From: Pochonia chlamydosporia 170
Taxonomy: Eukaryota; Ascomycota; Sordariomycetes; Hypocreales; Clavicipitaceae
Direction of reading: 5' to 3'
DNA: 64,000 bases
Assembly (NCBI RefSeq): GCF_001653235.2
Contig: NW_019154045.1
Location: forward strand, 1-64,000
The notes beneath the pieces are model-generated. The model did no database searches. It saw only the letters and a program-made list of their open reading frames with translations, and was not told the DNA's origin. Numbering within the stretch: the stretch's first letter is position 1; each line of letters opens with the position of its first letter. The translations under genes were made by a program, and so were the position numbers. Positions 36,585 to 49,086 of this stretch are shown here, in pieces.

Positions 36585-38282
36585 ATGCAGATGGAAACGC
36601 TGGTCCTTCTGGCTGCGGCCGTCTCTCTCTTCACGTTGTATACGCTCTTGTTGCGACCAGCATTCTTTTGCCCACTTGCGAGAATCCCGTCCGCACACTG
36701 GTCCTGCTCTGTTTCAAATTTCTGGATTTTACGTGCAAGAAAGCAAGGAAAGGAAAATAAAACCCTTTTTGACGCGCACCTGCGACATGGTCCTGTGGTT
36801 CGGGTTGCACCCAACACGCTCAGTGTTGACGGAGTGGATGCGATGCGAGCCATCTACCAAGGCGGTTATGAAAAGTCAGATTGGTATAGAGTGTTTGACA
36901 ACTACGGGTATGCTTCCTGTGATTTATTTGCTGTGAAGTTTGTTGACATATCGTAGCGTTCCACACATGTTCTCAACTTTGGGGTCCAAGGAGCATTCGC
37001 GGAGGAAGCGAATGATCTCCAACGTCTACTCCAAATCCTACATTCACTCATCTGCCCCAGCACGAGCCCAAAGTAAGAGCATTTTACTGCAAAGGTTGCT
37101 TCCACTTCTAAAACAAGAGGCTGCAAAGTCAGACAACAGGGGCACGGAGGTACAGTCTATCTTCATGGCGACGACGATGGATTTAATATCGTCCTACGTT
37201 TTCGGCATGCGCAGCAGCACAAACTTCATTCAAGATAAAGCATATCGTGATCATTGGCTGCGCCTATACTTGTCACGTCATCATCATCACTTTTGGCCGC
37301 AAGAGCTCCCCAGCTTGACCAAATTTTGCCGGGATATTGGGCTACGACTGTACCCCTCGTTTGTCGATGACGCCAATGCGGAAATACGTGAGTGGAATAA
37401 ACGCATGTGCGACAAGGCTGAGGAGTCGCTGAGGAAGGACGCGGACGAACTGTACTTGCCCACTGGTGAAGCTGTTGTTTTCAAGGCTATGCACGCGGGA
37501 ATAGACAAGGAAGAGAAGACAGAGGGAGAAGCGTCCCTACTTTACAGTACATCCATCCAGCAAAGAAACTTGGCGGTAGCCAGTGAGATTTTGGACCACT
37601 TACTTGCTGGGCATGAGACTGCAGGAATAGTTCTGACTTACATCGCATGGCGATTATCTCAAGCACCGGAAATCCAGGCCGAATTACGAAAAGAGCTGCT
37701 CTCAGTTGTCCCAACAATGAAGCATGCGGATGGGGACAGCGGTGAACTGCCAGACCCAAAGGTATTAGACAACTTGCCCCTGTTGAATGCTATTGTGATG
37801 GAAACGCTTCGCATCCATGCTCCAATTCCCGGGCCACAACCGCGCTCAACACCATATCCAGGTTGTCAAATTGGGGGATACGACATTCCAGGTGGTGTGC
37901 GCATTGCGTCACTAGCACACACACTGCATTTGGATGAGAGGGTTTACGCGGATGCTAAGCGGTGGGATCCTACAAGATGGTTGGAGAAGGACGCAGATGA
38001 TGAGACGAGGAAGCAGATGAATCGGCAGTTTTGGGCGTTTGGCAGTGGAGGTCGAATGTGCATTGGTTCCAATTTCGCATTGACGGGTACGTATAAAGAT
38101 GAAACGCGATGTTCTAGAACATCACAGCTAATGTTTCTTTCATAGGCATCAAGAATGTCGTTGCTGTGATTTACTCCAACTTTAACACATCGATTGCGGA
38201 TGATAATGGGATGGAGCAGACTGATGGGTATTCATCGAGACCGGCGGGAGACAAATTACATCTTAAGTTTATAGTGGTATAA
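36585..38282 (+). CDS. Cytochrome P450 monooxygenase
   Basis: Exons 36585–36907, 36957–38086 and 38146–38282 give 529 residues; introns are GTATGC…TAG and GTACGT…TAG. The start at 36585 (MQMETL) places a membrane anchor immediately at the N-terminus; an ATG 84 bases upstream (36501) would add a hydrophilic extension. The I-helix is LLAGHETAG, the ExxR helix METLRIH, and the heme loop FGSGGRMCIG with the proximal Cys. All core P450 motifs are intact, unlike the copy at 5922–7745. It probably acts on the ER membrane with a P450 reductase, hydroxylating or otherwise oxidising the cluster product; the substrate is inferred only from location. A decayed copy of its 3' end lies at 43298–43490. Confidence 0.93.
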
Positions 38283-38567
38283 TTGTTGGTAAACTAGTTA
38301 GAAGTGTATTGTCTATGGCTTATAGTTTTATTGCTTCTTTGGAACCTATGAAAGCCGCGTTGTGTAAATATTCACACTCGAGGGATTGTTTGCAAGTGGT
38401 GTCTTGCAAACACGGGAAACTGGCCGCGAAGCTGTCTCGGAGGTTCAGACGCGGTTTTAAGCCACTAATGCTCTGTTCAAAATCACCACATAAACATAAA
38501 ATGGGAAATATGATTCAAAGCACCGGATATAGGAATGGTAGATATCTGCGCATTACCGCCGCAGCTT

Positions 38568-39763
38568 TCAACCCTCAGTAATAGGCGTGGTGCTATTATC
38601 CACTAGCCCTTGCCTCTTCCACTGGTCAATATCCTCCGCAGTAATAATATCCGGCTTCTCAGGATCGATAGCCCTTCCTTTCCGCTCACGACAAGCATCA
38701 AAGCCCTTTGTATACTTGGAGCTTGAATGGTCCCCTAACTTTAACGGGTTGACTAGAAATTGGGCGCTGCAAGAGACATTGAGCACGCCCTCGCAGATCT
38801 GCATATTATCCGGCTGCTCAACCCCATTAGGAAACCAAAATTCCGGCGTGGTATGTGCATATCCTGCAACTATCCCAGGAATCACGGTGACAGGGTCTGC
38901 ACCGTTGGTTATGCGAAACGTCTTGCCGTTGGGTTGGGTAGAAACGAAGTCTGCGAAGGCTGCGTCTCCTACACGTGGGGAACCATATGTGTATATATCG
39001 GTATTAATACCGCTCTTGCGGATATATGCACCGGTAATTGTGGCGACGGCTCCACCGAGTGAGTGACCTGTTGTAACGACTGCAAATCCGGGATTTTGTT
39101 GGCGCTGTTGATTTACGACTCTCATCGTCTCGTCCTTTATGCCACGAAAGGCGGCCCAGAAGCCCGTGTGGACAGTACAGTTATCGCAGAGGGGCAGAAC
39201 TTTGTCATTCTCTTCGGCGGGTGTACTAGAAATATTCATGCATGTTAGCAAATACGTCTGGTGAACTGACCATAATTTCTTAGGACTTTATAGACATGGG
39301 GATCGTACTTGGGCAACACTCCACAGATAGCCTTCACAGTATTCTTCAACCCAGTAAGTAACGACCTTGGATCCTTCAAACAAAACTTGATATCATTCAT
39401 GACATCTCTGAAGCTGTCGGGGCCTGTGCCACGGAAGCTCACGACAATGAGTTTCTGGCTCTTGCTCACTGCTATATAACCGGAGATGGTGCGGTCGCCG
39501 TTGAATTCAGCGACGGTAGTGGCGTCGGCAAGGAGTCCGCAGGAACTGAGGGGCTGGTTGCTGCATACTGTGCTGTTGACGGTGGAATCTATTACGTTTC
39601 TGCAGTATGCTGCGGATGAGTAGCGGGCGAAGGTGTCGATTTGCTGGAGCGTTGTGGCATCTAGTTGAGTTGGTGTCGAGGCAGGAGCAGCAAGGATGGG
39701 CGTTATTGAGAGGATGGTGAGGAGAGAGTTGTATAGGGTTGTGGTTGGCTTTGAGAAATACAT
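38568..39763 (-). CDS. Secreted class 3 (triacylglycerol) lipase
   Basis: Two exons, 39763–39271 and 39211–38568, give 378 residues. The intron is GTCAGT…AAG (39212–39270). An alternative TAG acceptor at about 39229 sits better relative to the GCTAAC branch point but breaks the phase, so the junction is uncertain. The N-terminus (LLTILSITPILAAPAS) is a signal peptide. Features of the Lipase_3 family are FARYSSAAYC, VVSFRGTG (oxyanion region), HTGFW and the nucleophile elbow TTGHSLGGA. Candidate acid and histidine residues follow in NGADPVTVIPG and GDHSSSKY. It hydrolyses ester bonds in secreted or extracellular lipids. It ends only 285 bp from the P450 stop and is convergent with it; a role in the NRPS pathway is not indicated. 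Confidence 0.88.
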
Positions 39764-41494
39764 TTTAGGTTCTGGTGGGATAAATTTGGGTTGTGTAGAT
39801 AATAGAGCCGGTATCTTATACTGTAAAGTTGTCGCAGATTTTGGTCACGATGAATTATTCTACCTCGATCTGGCTACATGCTTTTTATGTATCATTATAT
39901 CTTCTCTAAGCAATATTTGATATCCTCGGAGGCCCTGGCTTTCGTGGCTGCTCCTTCCACGAGGCGATGGGTCTTGTCGTGAATCAACAATCTATAATTA
40001 GCTGGCTTGTGGTAGATGACCACTGACATATACCGAGGTGTTGTGTGACGTCTTGGGTTTTACGAAGTCCCAAAATAAGTCGCAGTGTCAAGTTTATTAC
40101 ATAGCATAATTAGTCTGGTGGCTTAGGTGGCAGCGTACGTCACAAGTGCACAGAGTATGAGCCATAGCCGATACTGTACTCAAGTATCTGCCACCCGCGA
40201 TGTGCCTACATAAGGTATGTGGTGGGCTGTGGTCCATGGGAAATCGCCTGAAGTGGCTGGGAGAAGAACTCCGGTAATCCTCAAAAGAGATGCGGCGGTA
40301 CCAAAAGTAGAAGTCCGCAATTGATTTTCAGGCACCTGTGGATCACACCAGACTTGACTTGACATGCAGCCCTATGGGGATCAGACATTTGTTGAGTCAG
40401 GGCAGATAATGTAAATGAAACTATTATCCCTTCGGTAATGTATATGGAAGGATAAATATAAATATACCTTGTATCTTCGGATTCAACCCAGCCCCAAGCA
40501 ATGACGAAATCGTATCGCCGTCCAAATCATTCCTGGAGGGCTACTACTCGTTGGCGTCTTCGTCTTACAAGAGTCAGATCAAAGGTGGCTTCGTTGACAG
40601 GTCGAGATTGATTCAATTTGGCTTTATGTCACATATCAAGCCTATCCGGCATCAGACATCTCTCCGACAAGTCCTGCAATATCCGTTTTCAAACGGACAT
40701 TGTCTTCTGTACAAGACAATTGCAGCAATTTCTTTTTGTACGGTTATGATTGATCCTTAGTTAATTCTTATCCAATACATTTGGCACTTTCGTTACCGCC
40801 ACACTCAATTTCTGTGCCCTCGCAGTTGTCTGATACTTTATCTAGTCACCAGACTCTTTAAATCAAACCAGGCTTAGTAACAATGTACTTGACATAGGCA
40901 TGGCTGTCTTAGGGCGAGATGACTGTCCTCTGCTTCCATTCGTTGGGTAGTGCTTAGCCCCTGACTTGCGACGGGGAAGTGTCAATTAGGTAGCCCTGTT
41001 CTTCTTGGCTTGTCTTACCATGTATCCTAGCGAGTGCTTGGCGGGCTACGGCGAGGAAGGCTGCGGTTAGGATAAGATTAGAGAGAGCTTAGCGGAGGAC
41101 TTAGGGAGACCACGTAGACTTCTAACTTAGTGAGCAGCAGGTGGTCTGGTTATTGCCGGAGCAAGTGTGGCTAAAGCAGCGGTGCGGTAAGTCGTCAAGT
41201 GATTAATGTTCTGTTGTAAATATGACAAAACTGTCTGGTTGGCCCACGTCCGGCGGCATGTGGTCGTAGCATTTGATCCAACGTTTGCGTCTGGTCCATG
41301 CCAGTCATCAATCATTAATTCGATGTTGGGCCTCTGCTTACATTGCAACAATCAGGCAGCAGCGAAGAACAAAAAGGGCCAGCAGTCAACAAGTCTGGCC
41401 TGGTTGCTACGGCCCAGCCTCAACCCCTTGACATAAGACTCAGAAAACTCCGGAATTTTCCTAATCTAGTAAACTAATACAGTCCCAATCACCA
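39764..41494. other. Intergenic, no gene seen
   Basis: A 1.7-kb spacer between divergent lipase and monooxygenase genes. Only short ORFs lacking family character and an AT-rich TATA-like stretch around 40452–40470 were noted. Confidence 0.5.
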
Positions 41495-42860
41495 ATGTCT
41501 GAATCTATCCGAATTGCCATCCTGGGCGGAGGTTTGGCAGGTGCCTCTTTGTTGCATGCACTGCTTAAGCATCCTCATTTGGACGTGCACATCTTCGAGT
41601 CGGCCGCTCAATTCAAAGAAGCCGGTGCTGCAGTTGGAATCTCCCGCAATGGCCTCACTGCTCTCGATCTGATGGGATCATCCGCGGCTGAATGCCTGGA
41701 ACGTGCCGGCGCAGTTCCCCAGAAAGGAGTTCGATTCATGCTCGCGCAGGGCGAGGGATGCAACAACATGATTGACGAGGCGAGAGATGAAGATGGCCAA
41801 CGCCTAACGAGCATTGTCCATCGCGCAGCGTTTCTCAGGGAATTGCTTAGCGGCGCGCCGGTTGAGCGAATGCATGCGTCCAAGAAGTTAGAGAGAGTTG
41901 ACAGAGGACAAGACGGGCATGGACCTCTGACTCTGCATTTCACGGATGGAACAACACATGAGTGCGACATACTCGTCGGGGCAGATGGCATTCACAGTAC
42001 CGTGCGCAAGATCATCCTAGGTGAAGACGATGCTGCTGCGAATCCAAGAAACGCTGGATGGTGGGCGGTCATGGCCTTGAAGCCATATGAAGATGCGAGG
42101 TCGAGCATCGGCCAGGGACCTGTTGACGTTGAAGATGCTCGCGAGTACATGTGGGTTGGTAAGGACGCGTATCTGCTGCACAATGTCTTGAATCAGGGGA
42201 AACAAGAAAGCACATTAGTGCAGTTGGTAATCTGTGCCTTTGACGAGGACGCCGTTGGGTCTAATCAGTGGCACCGAATGGTGAGCGCCGAGGAAATCAA
42301 GAGGTTGTATCAGGACTGGCCGCCTCACTTGAACAAGGCGATTGATGAGGTTTGTCGTTACTTGATGGCCCTAATAGTATTCACTCTGCCAACAAGTGTA
42401 TCTTGACACTGACTTGAATGACATCAAGCTCCTTTGTGATCAGCCACAGCAGCCTGCCATGTATCTCTGGGACCATCCGCCTGCTCGCACGTATGCCTCT
42501 GGTCCGATATGTGTCATTGGCGATGCTGCTCATGCCACCACGCCGTGGCAGGGATCTGGCTGCAGTATGTCCATAGAGGATGCTCTCGTTCTGTCTACTC
42601 TGCTGGGCCGATCTAAAACCCTAGAGGAGGCGACTCTTGCCTTGCGAGTGTATGACCAGGTCCGCCGACCCCGGACACAGCGCATTGTAGAGTCGAGCAG
42701 AGGCACGGGAGTCATCATGACTGGGCGAGGAGACGAGACTGGGCTGGATCTGGCAAAGCTTAAGGAGAAGCTGTTGCCAAGATGGGACTTTATTCTCGAC
42801 TTTGACAACGCGGAGGCTCGCGACGAGGCGATCAAGATTATGGATGGTGGTGATGTATGA
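41495..42860 (+). CDS. FAD-dependent monooxygenase (salicylate hydroxylase-like)
   Basis: Exons 41495–42349 and 42429–42860 join in phase 0 into 428 residues; the intron is GTTTGT…AAG. Group A flavoprotein monooxygenase motifs are all present: the FAD-binding GxGxxG in ILGGGLAGASL (about residues 9–19), the DG motif LVGADGIHSTVR and the GD motif CVIGDAAHATTPWQGSG. Such enzymes use NAD(P)H and O2 to hydroxylate aromatic or related substrates in the cytosol. Position between the NRPS/P450 group and the Zn2Cys6 gene makes it a likely tailoring enzyme, but a general aromatic-degradation role is an alternative. Confidence 0.92.
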
Positions 42861-43297
42861 AGGCGAATTTCTGAACATTTTAAATACACAATGATTCAAA
42901 TGGATTCATTTTTTTAGCATCTTGATTTAAAGGCTTTTAGCTCCTAATTTTCTAATTGAGATATCGTCTAGGCTAATTGAAGCCATTTATAAATCGGAAT
43001 GTTCAGGTTCAGTCACGCTGTGACACATCTCCGAAACGACTGCAGTCGCTCTTCAAGGCTCAACTCATCGATGGCCCTATATCTCGCCAGCACTCTACTA
43101 GTACAGGCCAATTTACAGGGGCACTTTTCATCTTTGCACTTAATAGATTCGACAGCAAACCTGCCTACTAGGGCGCAAGCCGAAATCCGCTTCAATACGA
43201 CGCCGATTGGTTCCTCGCCCGCGCAAAGGGGTGAAGTCTGGTGGGGAGGTCAAATCGTTGACCTCAAATTCTACAAGACTGCTGGAACAGGGCTCAA
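42861..43297. other. Intergenic
   Basis: FAD-monooxygenase 3' flank. No gene recognised. Confidence 0.4.
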
Positions 43298-43490
43298 ATG
43301 ATGACCAGGGAAGCAAATGAATCGGCGGTTTTGGGCGTTTGGTAGGAGAGGTCGAATGTGCATTGGTTCCAATGACAATTAGCAACATTGAGCGGCATGG
43401 AGCAGGTAATGAGTACTAATTGAGACTGGCGGGAGACAAATAATAGCTCAAGTTCAAAGTGGTATAGTTATTAGTAACTTCTTTAGATAG
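43298..43490 (+). pseudogene. Decayed copy of the cluster P450 C-terminus
   Basis: Two blocks match the P450 at 36585–38282 at the DNA level. 43298–43374 aligns with 37997–38073 and includes the coding sequence for FWAFG…GRMCIG, with heme-loop Gly/Ser codons altered to TAG and arginine. 43390–43490 aligns with about 38200–38300, covering the last exon and beyond its stop. The intervening piece containing intron 2 is missing. Stops and indels make it non-coding. It shows partial duplication or conversion of the P450 region within the cluster. Confidence 0.8.
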
Positions 43491-43668
43491 TATGTTACTT
43501 GTCACAAGTTCGTCTGTTCTTTGAGACTTATTCAGGCATGTTGCACAAGTACTCAGAACCTCAGGTTCACGGCATCGGGCATCGCGGGCTCCGCGGGTCC
43601 GGCCATAGAACTTGGTATCTTCGACTTGGCAAGATGGATCGGCTACTTCTTCACTCAATGCCTCGGTG

Positions 43669-43676
43669 TATATAAG
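43669..43676 (+). promoter_or_regulatory. TATA-like box upstream of mitochondrial carrier
   Basis: TATATAAG lies 174 bp before the proposed ATG at 43850, a plausible core promoter position. Confidence 0.35.
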
Positions 43677-43849
43677 CTTGAAATGTAAGCTTGATATTTT
43701 CATGCGCGTCAATTTCTTCGACACCTGAATTGTTCTAATTTCTTGTCAATAGCACCGGGTGCTTGGCTCCTTTCGCGCCTGCAGATCCTGTCGACGATTC
43801 TTCAAAACCCCGATTCGGACATGCAAATGACAGCGCGATACTCTCCACC

Positions 43850-44836
43850 ATGAGCTTCATCGGCGGCGGCGATGTACTGTCGGTAAGTCTATTCTGTTCA
43901 TTTGTTAACTTGGGCCGCTCATCATAACCATTGTACCAGGCTGCTGCGGTCGCCACAGTCGCAGTCGACGTGATAGTTCATCCCATGGACACCATGATCA
44001 CAAGGATCCAATCTCCAGCCTACAAGTCTCAATACCGACAGCTAAATGGCATGTTCCACCGGAATCTCTTCCTCGGGCTTTATCAGGGCTTTGGACCAAC
44101 ATTGCTGGCGGGTATACCAGCATCAGCAGCATTTTTCTCTGTCTACGAGGGTTCAAAGACCCTGTTCGATAGAGCCCAGAAAGCAGGCCACTTGCAATTC
44201 GTTCCTCTTCCGGTTGTTCACGCCGCAGGCGGCGCGGCAGCAGATCTCGTGGCCTGCGCAATCATCAACCCGGCTGAAGTGCTCAAGCAGAACGCGCAAG
44301 TCTCCAAGAAAGAGGGCCTATCGCCTGGTCAACGTTCCCACGTTGGACAGGCATTGCGGCAGTTTTCAAGGCAGCCGACGCGGCTGTGGACAGGATACAC
44401 AATGCTGGTGGCTAGTTCTTTGCCCGGGACAAGTTTGACATTTACTCTGTATGAATGGTTCAAGCAGAAGATGATGCGGGACAACAAAAATTTGGCACAT
44501 GATATTCCGTATCAGATGAAGGTTAGTGCTGTGAGCGCGGCTGTAGCTGCGGGTTGTGTTTCCTGCATGTTTGTGCCTGTAGATGTGGTTAAGACGAGGA
44601 TGAGATTGGCTGCTGGCGAGGGTAACAATAAGCCGCCCGCAGCTAAGTTGGGCCCAATCGCTGTGGCAAGAAGCATTTTTCGAACAGAAGGCGTACGTGG
44701 TTTGTTTCGAGGGCTGTCGTTGACTTTCATTGCAAGCATGTTTGGCGCTGGATTATATTTGGGCTGCTACGAGGGCTGTAAATTATACATGGCCAGCGAC
44801 AAGGACAAGGACGATGGTAGGGAGTTTACTGGATAG
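43850..44836 (+). CDS. Mitochondrial carrier family (SLC25) protein
   Basis: A short first exon 43850–43882 (MSFIGGGDVLS) and exon 43940–44836 join in phase 0 into about 309 residues. Three Solcar repeats carry the P-x-[DE]-x-x-[KR] signature: HPMDTMITRIQ, NPAEVLKQNAQ and VPVDVVKTRMR. These proteins exchange metabolites across the inner mitochondrial membrane with six helices. Length is normal. Substrate cannot be assigned from the motifs I can see. The lysine-rich tail (SDKDKDDGRE) is not diagnostic. It could be housekeeping or could supply a precursor for the neighbouring cluster. Confidence 0.9.
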
Positions 44837-45372
44837 GAGCATCGGGGAGACTGGCGTTTTAATTAATCCTCACTCATAGATGACATAAACTGTACGATAT
44901 AATGATATTATCTCTCTTCTCTTGGTCCGAAATTCTGGAGTCATGATGAGCCGAAACGGTTGGGTTCTTCACGATGGGGCAAGACCGAGTTGTGCATCAA
45001 GCCATGAGCCCAAGTTTCGGAACCGTTGCGCTGCAACGAATGATGTCCGAGTTACAGGGCACCGGGGCCGCTGAAAATTCCGGCATTCGTGTTCCAAGGC
45101 GTAATCATGCAAGCTCTTCGTGCCAAGCTTCGTCATCTTTGCTCAGCCGCAGTCCCCTTGCTCAACTGGCTTAACGGCTAAGCAAGCCACCAAAGCAAAA
45201 CAAAGATTAAGCTTATAGCAGGGGATTGCCAGTGAACACATTTTGGTGCTACTGTCTGGCAACTGCTCCAGTCTTAACCCTGCGCCTCTGGTCCTCGCAG
45301 TTTATCTTGGCTTCATACCCTCATTCTCTGAGGAAGCATAACTCATGTAGGACATTTACATACCATCCATTC
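44837..45372. other. Intergenic
   Basis: Promoter region of the Zn2Cys6 gene. The in-frame extension upstream of 45373 has no ATG. Confidence 0.4.
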
Positions 45373-46787
45373 ATGGGAACTATACGAAATATGGCCCGAT
45401 ACAGCGCATCTCCCAATTCTGATGGGAGCAGCACCGATTCTATGTTTTTGACGCCTCTCAGACAACCCTCTGTTTCGACCGAGAGTGATGCGATTACAAC
45501 ACCATCCAGGACAGACGAGAACGAAACATCGGATGCTGAAAAACAGCCGCCCAAAAGAAAGAGAAAACCAGTTCCCGGCAAAGGATTTCACAAGTCAAAA
45601 CGGGGTTGTTTCAACTGCAAGCGACGTAGAGTCAAGTGCTCTGAAGCCAAACCAGAATGTCGCGGATGCAGCCGCATGGGATTAACCTGCATCTACCCAG
45701 AATCCCCTTCACCTACACCCGATAAATCGCACGGATCTTCTATTGCGAATGCGAAAGCTGGCGTCAATCTCGACCACTTGCGCTTCTTCCGACACTTCCT
45801 GCTCGAAGCTTATCCGCCTGCGCCGCATGGCACGGAAGCTGTCTGGCACAATGTCGCGGCGTTGTCTAGCGAGGCATGTATTCAGATCCAGACTTGACTC
45901 TTATCTTGTCCTACACATGGACTAATTCTGGGCCTATGTACAGTACGAGTTTCTAGCAAACGCCATATTGGGCCTCGCTGCTCAGCACCTCACGCTGTTT
46001 CACGGCACCGACTATTCCATCCAGGCGCTCGACTTGCGAGTCGCTGCGATCAATGGATTAAACGAGGCTCTCTCACAACCTTGTCTGACGTCCACCGATG
46101 CAGACGCTCGATACGCAGCCATCATAGCACTGACATATCAATCTGCGTACATGCCTGATGCAATGATGGAATTTATAATGATGATGCGTGGCTGGATGTT
46201 TATCCAGACGAAGCTTGTTCCGGATCCCGAAATGTCCATGTTCCGCGACTTTACGAGGGAAGCTTTCGTCGGCAGTATGAGGCAACACGTTGAGCTTCAA
46301 AGAAACGATAAGGCCACGATTGCACTGGACGATTTCCTCGCCTCGCTTCACATTGTTCGATCGCTTTGTCAAGGAACCGGTGAGATTAAATATCTTTCTG
46401 CGCTTGAGAGACTAGGCCGTCTGGCGAAAGAGTCACCAATGGAAGGTACGTGATACCCAGTACTGAACTTTTCTCCGCCTAAACTGACGGTTTCCAGCCT
46501 TTCTAGAAATTGTTCCCTGCTACGCGTTGACGAATAAAATGACGGAAGACGAGTTTAAAGCATTCACGCTGCCTTCCAACGGCACTGCACGAGTTCTACT
46601 CGCACACTTCCTCATGCTGAATTACGCGCTGGAGATGCAATTTCTCGGTCCCACGCCCAAACACTTTGCGTTTTGTAAACAGATTAGTACGGCGTGGGTT
46701 ATACGGGTAGCGGCGAGTTTGCCGCCCAAGTTTCAGCAGCATATGATGTGGCCGTTGGGAATGGCGTCCGGTTCGATGGGGATGTGA
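45373..46787 (+). CDS. Zn2Cys6 transcription factor
   Basis: Exons 45373–45873, 45944–46445 and 46498–46787 give 430 residues. Near residue 76 the binuclear zinc cluster reads [11 protein letters not shown]…CRGC…C with spacing CX2CX6CX6CX2CX6C, preceded by a basic/proline-rich arm. The C-terminal body ([19 protein letters not shown] and following) is the Fungal_trans_2-type regulatory region. The first intron (45874–45943) begins GCATGT, a GC–AG intron; a nearby GT donor would break phase. Located within the candidate cluster, it is the best candidate pathway-specific regulator. A sterol-uptake-control-type regulator is an alternative, since those share this architecture. Confidence 0.9.
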
Positions 46788-47912
46788 GGGATATGTGACT
46801 GCTTAGCTTCATAAGGTAGATTAATAGACGTGGGTTCTCGGATCTTGAAACTTGTTTTGCATGATTCGTATGAATTGGTGCGCGTTTGCGTACGCAAGTG
46901 TTGTTCACCGCGTTCCATACAGATGGGCCTTCATGTCATCGGCGAAGGCGAGACTGCCATCCACATTTCATTTGACAGCGTAGTAGAAACTATTTCTAGC
47001 CTGACAGGGCTGGAGCCAAGAACTCTGGGTCCAAGCCATCAAATGGTTTAGTGTGTCCGCTTCGGCTCAACGCCGAGTGGGCCAAGGCGTCGTTTTTGAG
47101 AGTTTGGAAAACGATGAAAGCGAATTCTTGAACCAATGAGGATCTTTGCCGGAGTTGACAACCGATCATCTCATTGACGGTAGTAGGCCCCTGAAGATTG
47201 AAGCTCCAGGGTCCTGGCGCGGTCCCTTGAACTTGAGGTTGCTGCGTTCTTGAGGCTAAGACTTGGAAAATACTTTGAGGAGACGACGTCCCGATATTTT
47301 ATGCCCTAAACACCGCTGTTTTTCTGCTCTTATGGTTCACTGCATGCTGGGAGTAAATCTATGTAAGAGGTCGTGGGGGAGGGCTTAAGATCAGCTGGCC
47401 AGAGTCAACGTCATGTTCAATAAAAAAGTCCGCACCACGCAATTAGTAGCAGTGCATTCTACGCCTTGCTAGTTAAAGGGCATCGAAGCCTGTTCGATGA
47501 AGTACAAGCAAGCTATGCACTCTCAAAACGAGGCGGCTGTGTCATCCACACCCCAGCAGCTACACTGTTACACCCCAAAGCTAGCCACGCGGGATCTCGG
47601 GAGAAAAGCGACGACCTGTGCCTGACAGGCGACTACCACACAATTTGCGACCAATGTGGATTCTTCTGTACCTGAGTAGTGTCGTTTTCGTAGTTTGAAA
47701 GCGACTGTTGCCACGAACAACTCCCAGTAAGGCGCGTGTAAGCCGTTTACTAGCAGATATGGCCGCGCAAGGCGATGAGGCGCCTCAGATGCTGAGATGG
47801 AATATATACTGTTGTTGCCTTTCAAACATCCTGCAGAATTTGAATCAAACCCTTATTCCTCAATCTTTTCTTTCTTATATTGCATCTCATTTGTCAAACA
47901 TCGACCGTCGAG
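46788..47912. other. Intergenic, no gene seen
   Basis: 1.1 kb with only weak ORFs. It is a possible right edge of the cluster. Confidence 0.45.
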
Positions 47913-49086
47913 ATGATTACAGATATTCCAACGCCGACTCTGTTCATAAGAGCAACCACCACAACCTTAGCCACAAGTGCAACTTGTACAACGGCAGTGC
48001 CAGATGCAAATGGCTACGTTCCTCCAGACGCGTGCAACGCCAATTACGGATTCTATCCTCGGTGGGAAGACAATGTAGCATTTGCAATTGCCTTTGGCCT
48101 CACGACCGCCGCACACGTCGTACAGTCCATTGTGCTGAAAAAGGTATGCTTGCAATAGCCTGTCAAACGGTATAACATCTAATGTATAGCAGCCGTTTGG
48201 TTGGGTCATCATCATGGGGGCGCTATGGGAATGCTTTTGCTTCATCCTGCGGACACTGGGTGCGAAGGACCAGCAAAACTCTACATATGTTACGCTGTCG
48301 ACTCTGTTGTTCTTGCTTGCACCGTTATGTAACTCTACTACCATGATAGCCACGCTCCAGAAGGATCAGTACTAATCTGTGCATAGGGATAAACGCATTC
48401 GCATACATGGTCGTCGCTCGCCTCATCTACTTCCTCCATCCGAAACAACAAGCCCTCGGAATCTCAGCTCGCTGGCTCGCAAAAGGCTTCGTCACTGCAG
48501 ATGTCATATCATTTGTCGTCCAGGCCGTTGGTGGTGCCTTGATGGCTGATCAGCATAACGTTGAGAACGCTGACCTCGGACGCAAGATTTACATGGTCGG
48601 TGTAGGAATCCAGCTCTTCTTTGTGCTCATATTTGTTGTCGTTGTTGTCTCCTTTTACCGCCAAATATCTCACGACATTCGGACCGGCACATTGAAGAAC
48701 CGAAATCGGTGGATACGTCCGTTGATTGGAGTTATTTTTCTAGTTCTTGTTCTCATCATTGTATGTGTCTTGCTGTCTTATGGACTTGACTTCTCGCTAA
48801 CAAAGATCAGGTACGAATCATTTTCCGATTTATAGAGTTCAGCGGCGGTGTCTCTTCCTCAAATCAGATTCTTCGACACGAGGCATATCAGCTGTATCTT
48901 GATGCGCTGCCGATGCTTCTTGCGCTTGCGTCGTTGAACTTGATTCATCCTGGTATGGTGTTGAAAGGACCGGAAAGCAGTTTCCCCAAGTCCAAGATTA
49001 AGTGGTGGAAGGGTCGTTCATCAGCTTTCGAACCACTCGCTCTTCAGTCTTTTGACCGACGCGAGAATCATTCTAGCAGTGAGTGA
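47913..49086 (+). CDS. RTA1-like seven-helix membrane protein
   Basis: Exons 47913–48143, 48193–48328, 48387–48760 and 48811–49086 give 338 residues. The acceptor of intron 1 may instead be 48189, adding one Gln. The product follows the RTA1 family (lipid-translocating exporter-like, resistance to 7-aminocholesterol): an N-terminal extracellular stretch with YVPPDACNANYGFYP, then helices WEDNVAFAIAFGLTTAAHVVQ, WVIIMGALWECFCFILRTLG, NAFAYMVVARLIYFLHP, ADVISFVVQAVGGALM and later segments ending in EAYQLYLDALPMLLALASLNLIHPG. Members sit in the plasma membrane and are linked to lipid stress and drug tolerance. A self-protection role for a cluster product is possible but unsupported. Confidence 0.88.

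Noticed and set aside
42999..43301. 100-codon plus-strand ORF before the P450 relic
   Set aside because: No ATG-supported gene structure or family character; overlaps other short ORFs on both strands.
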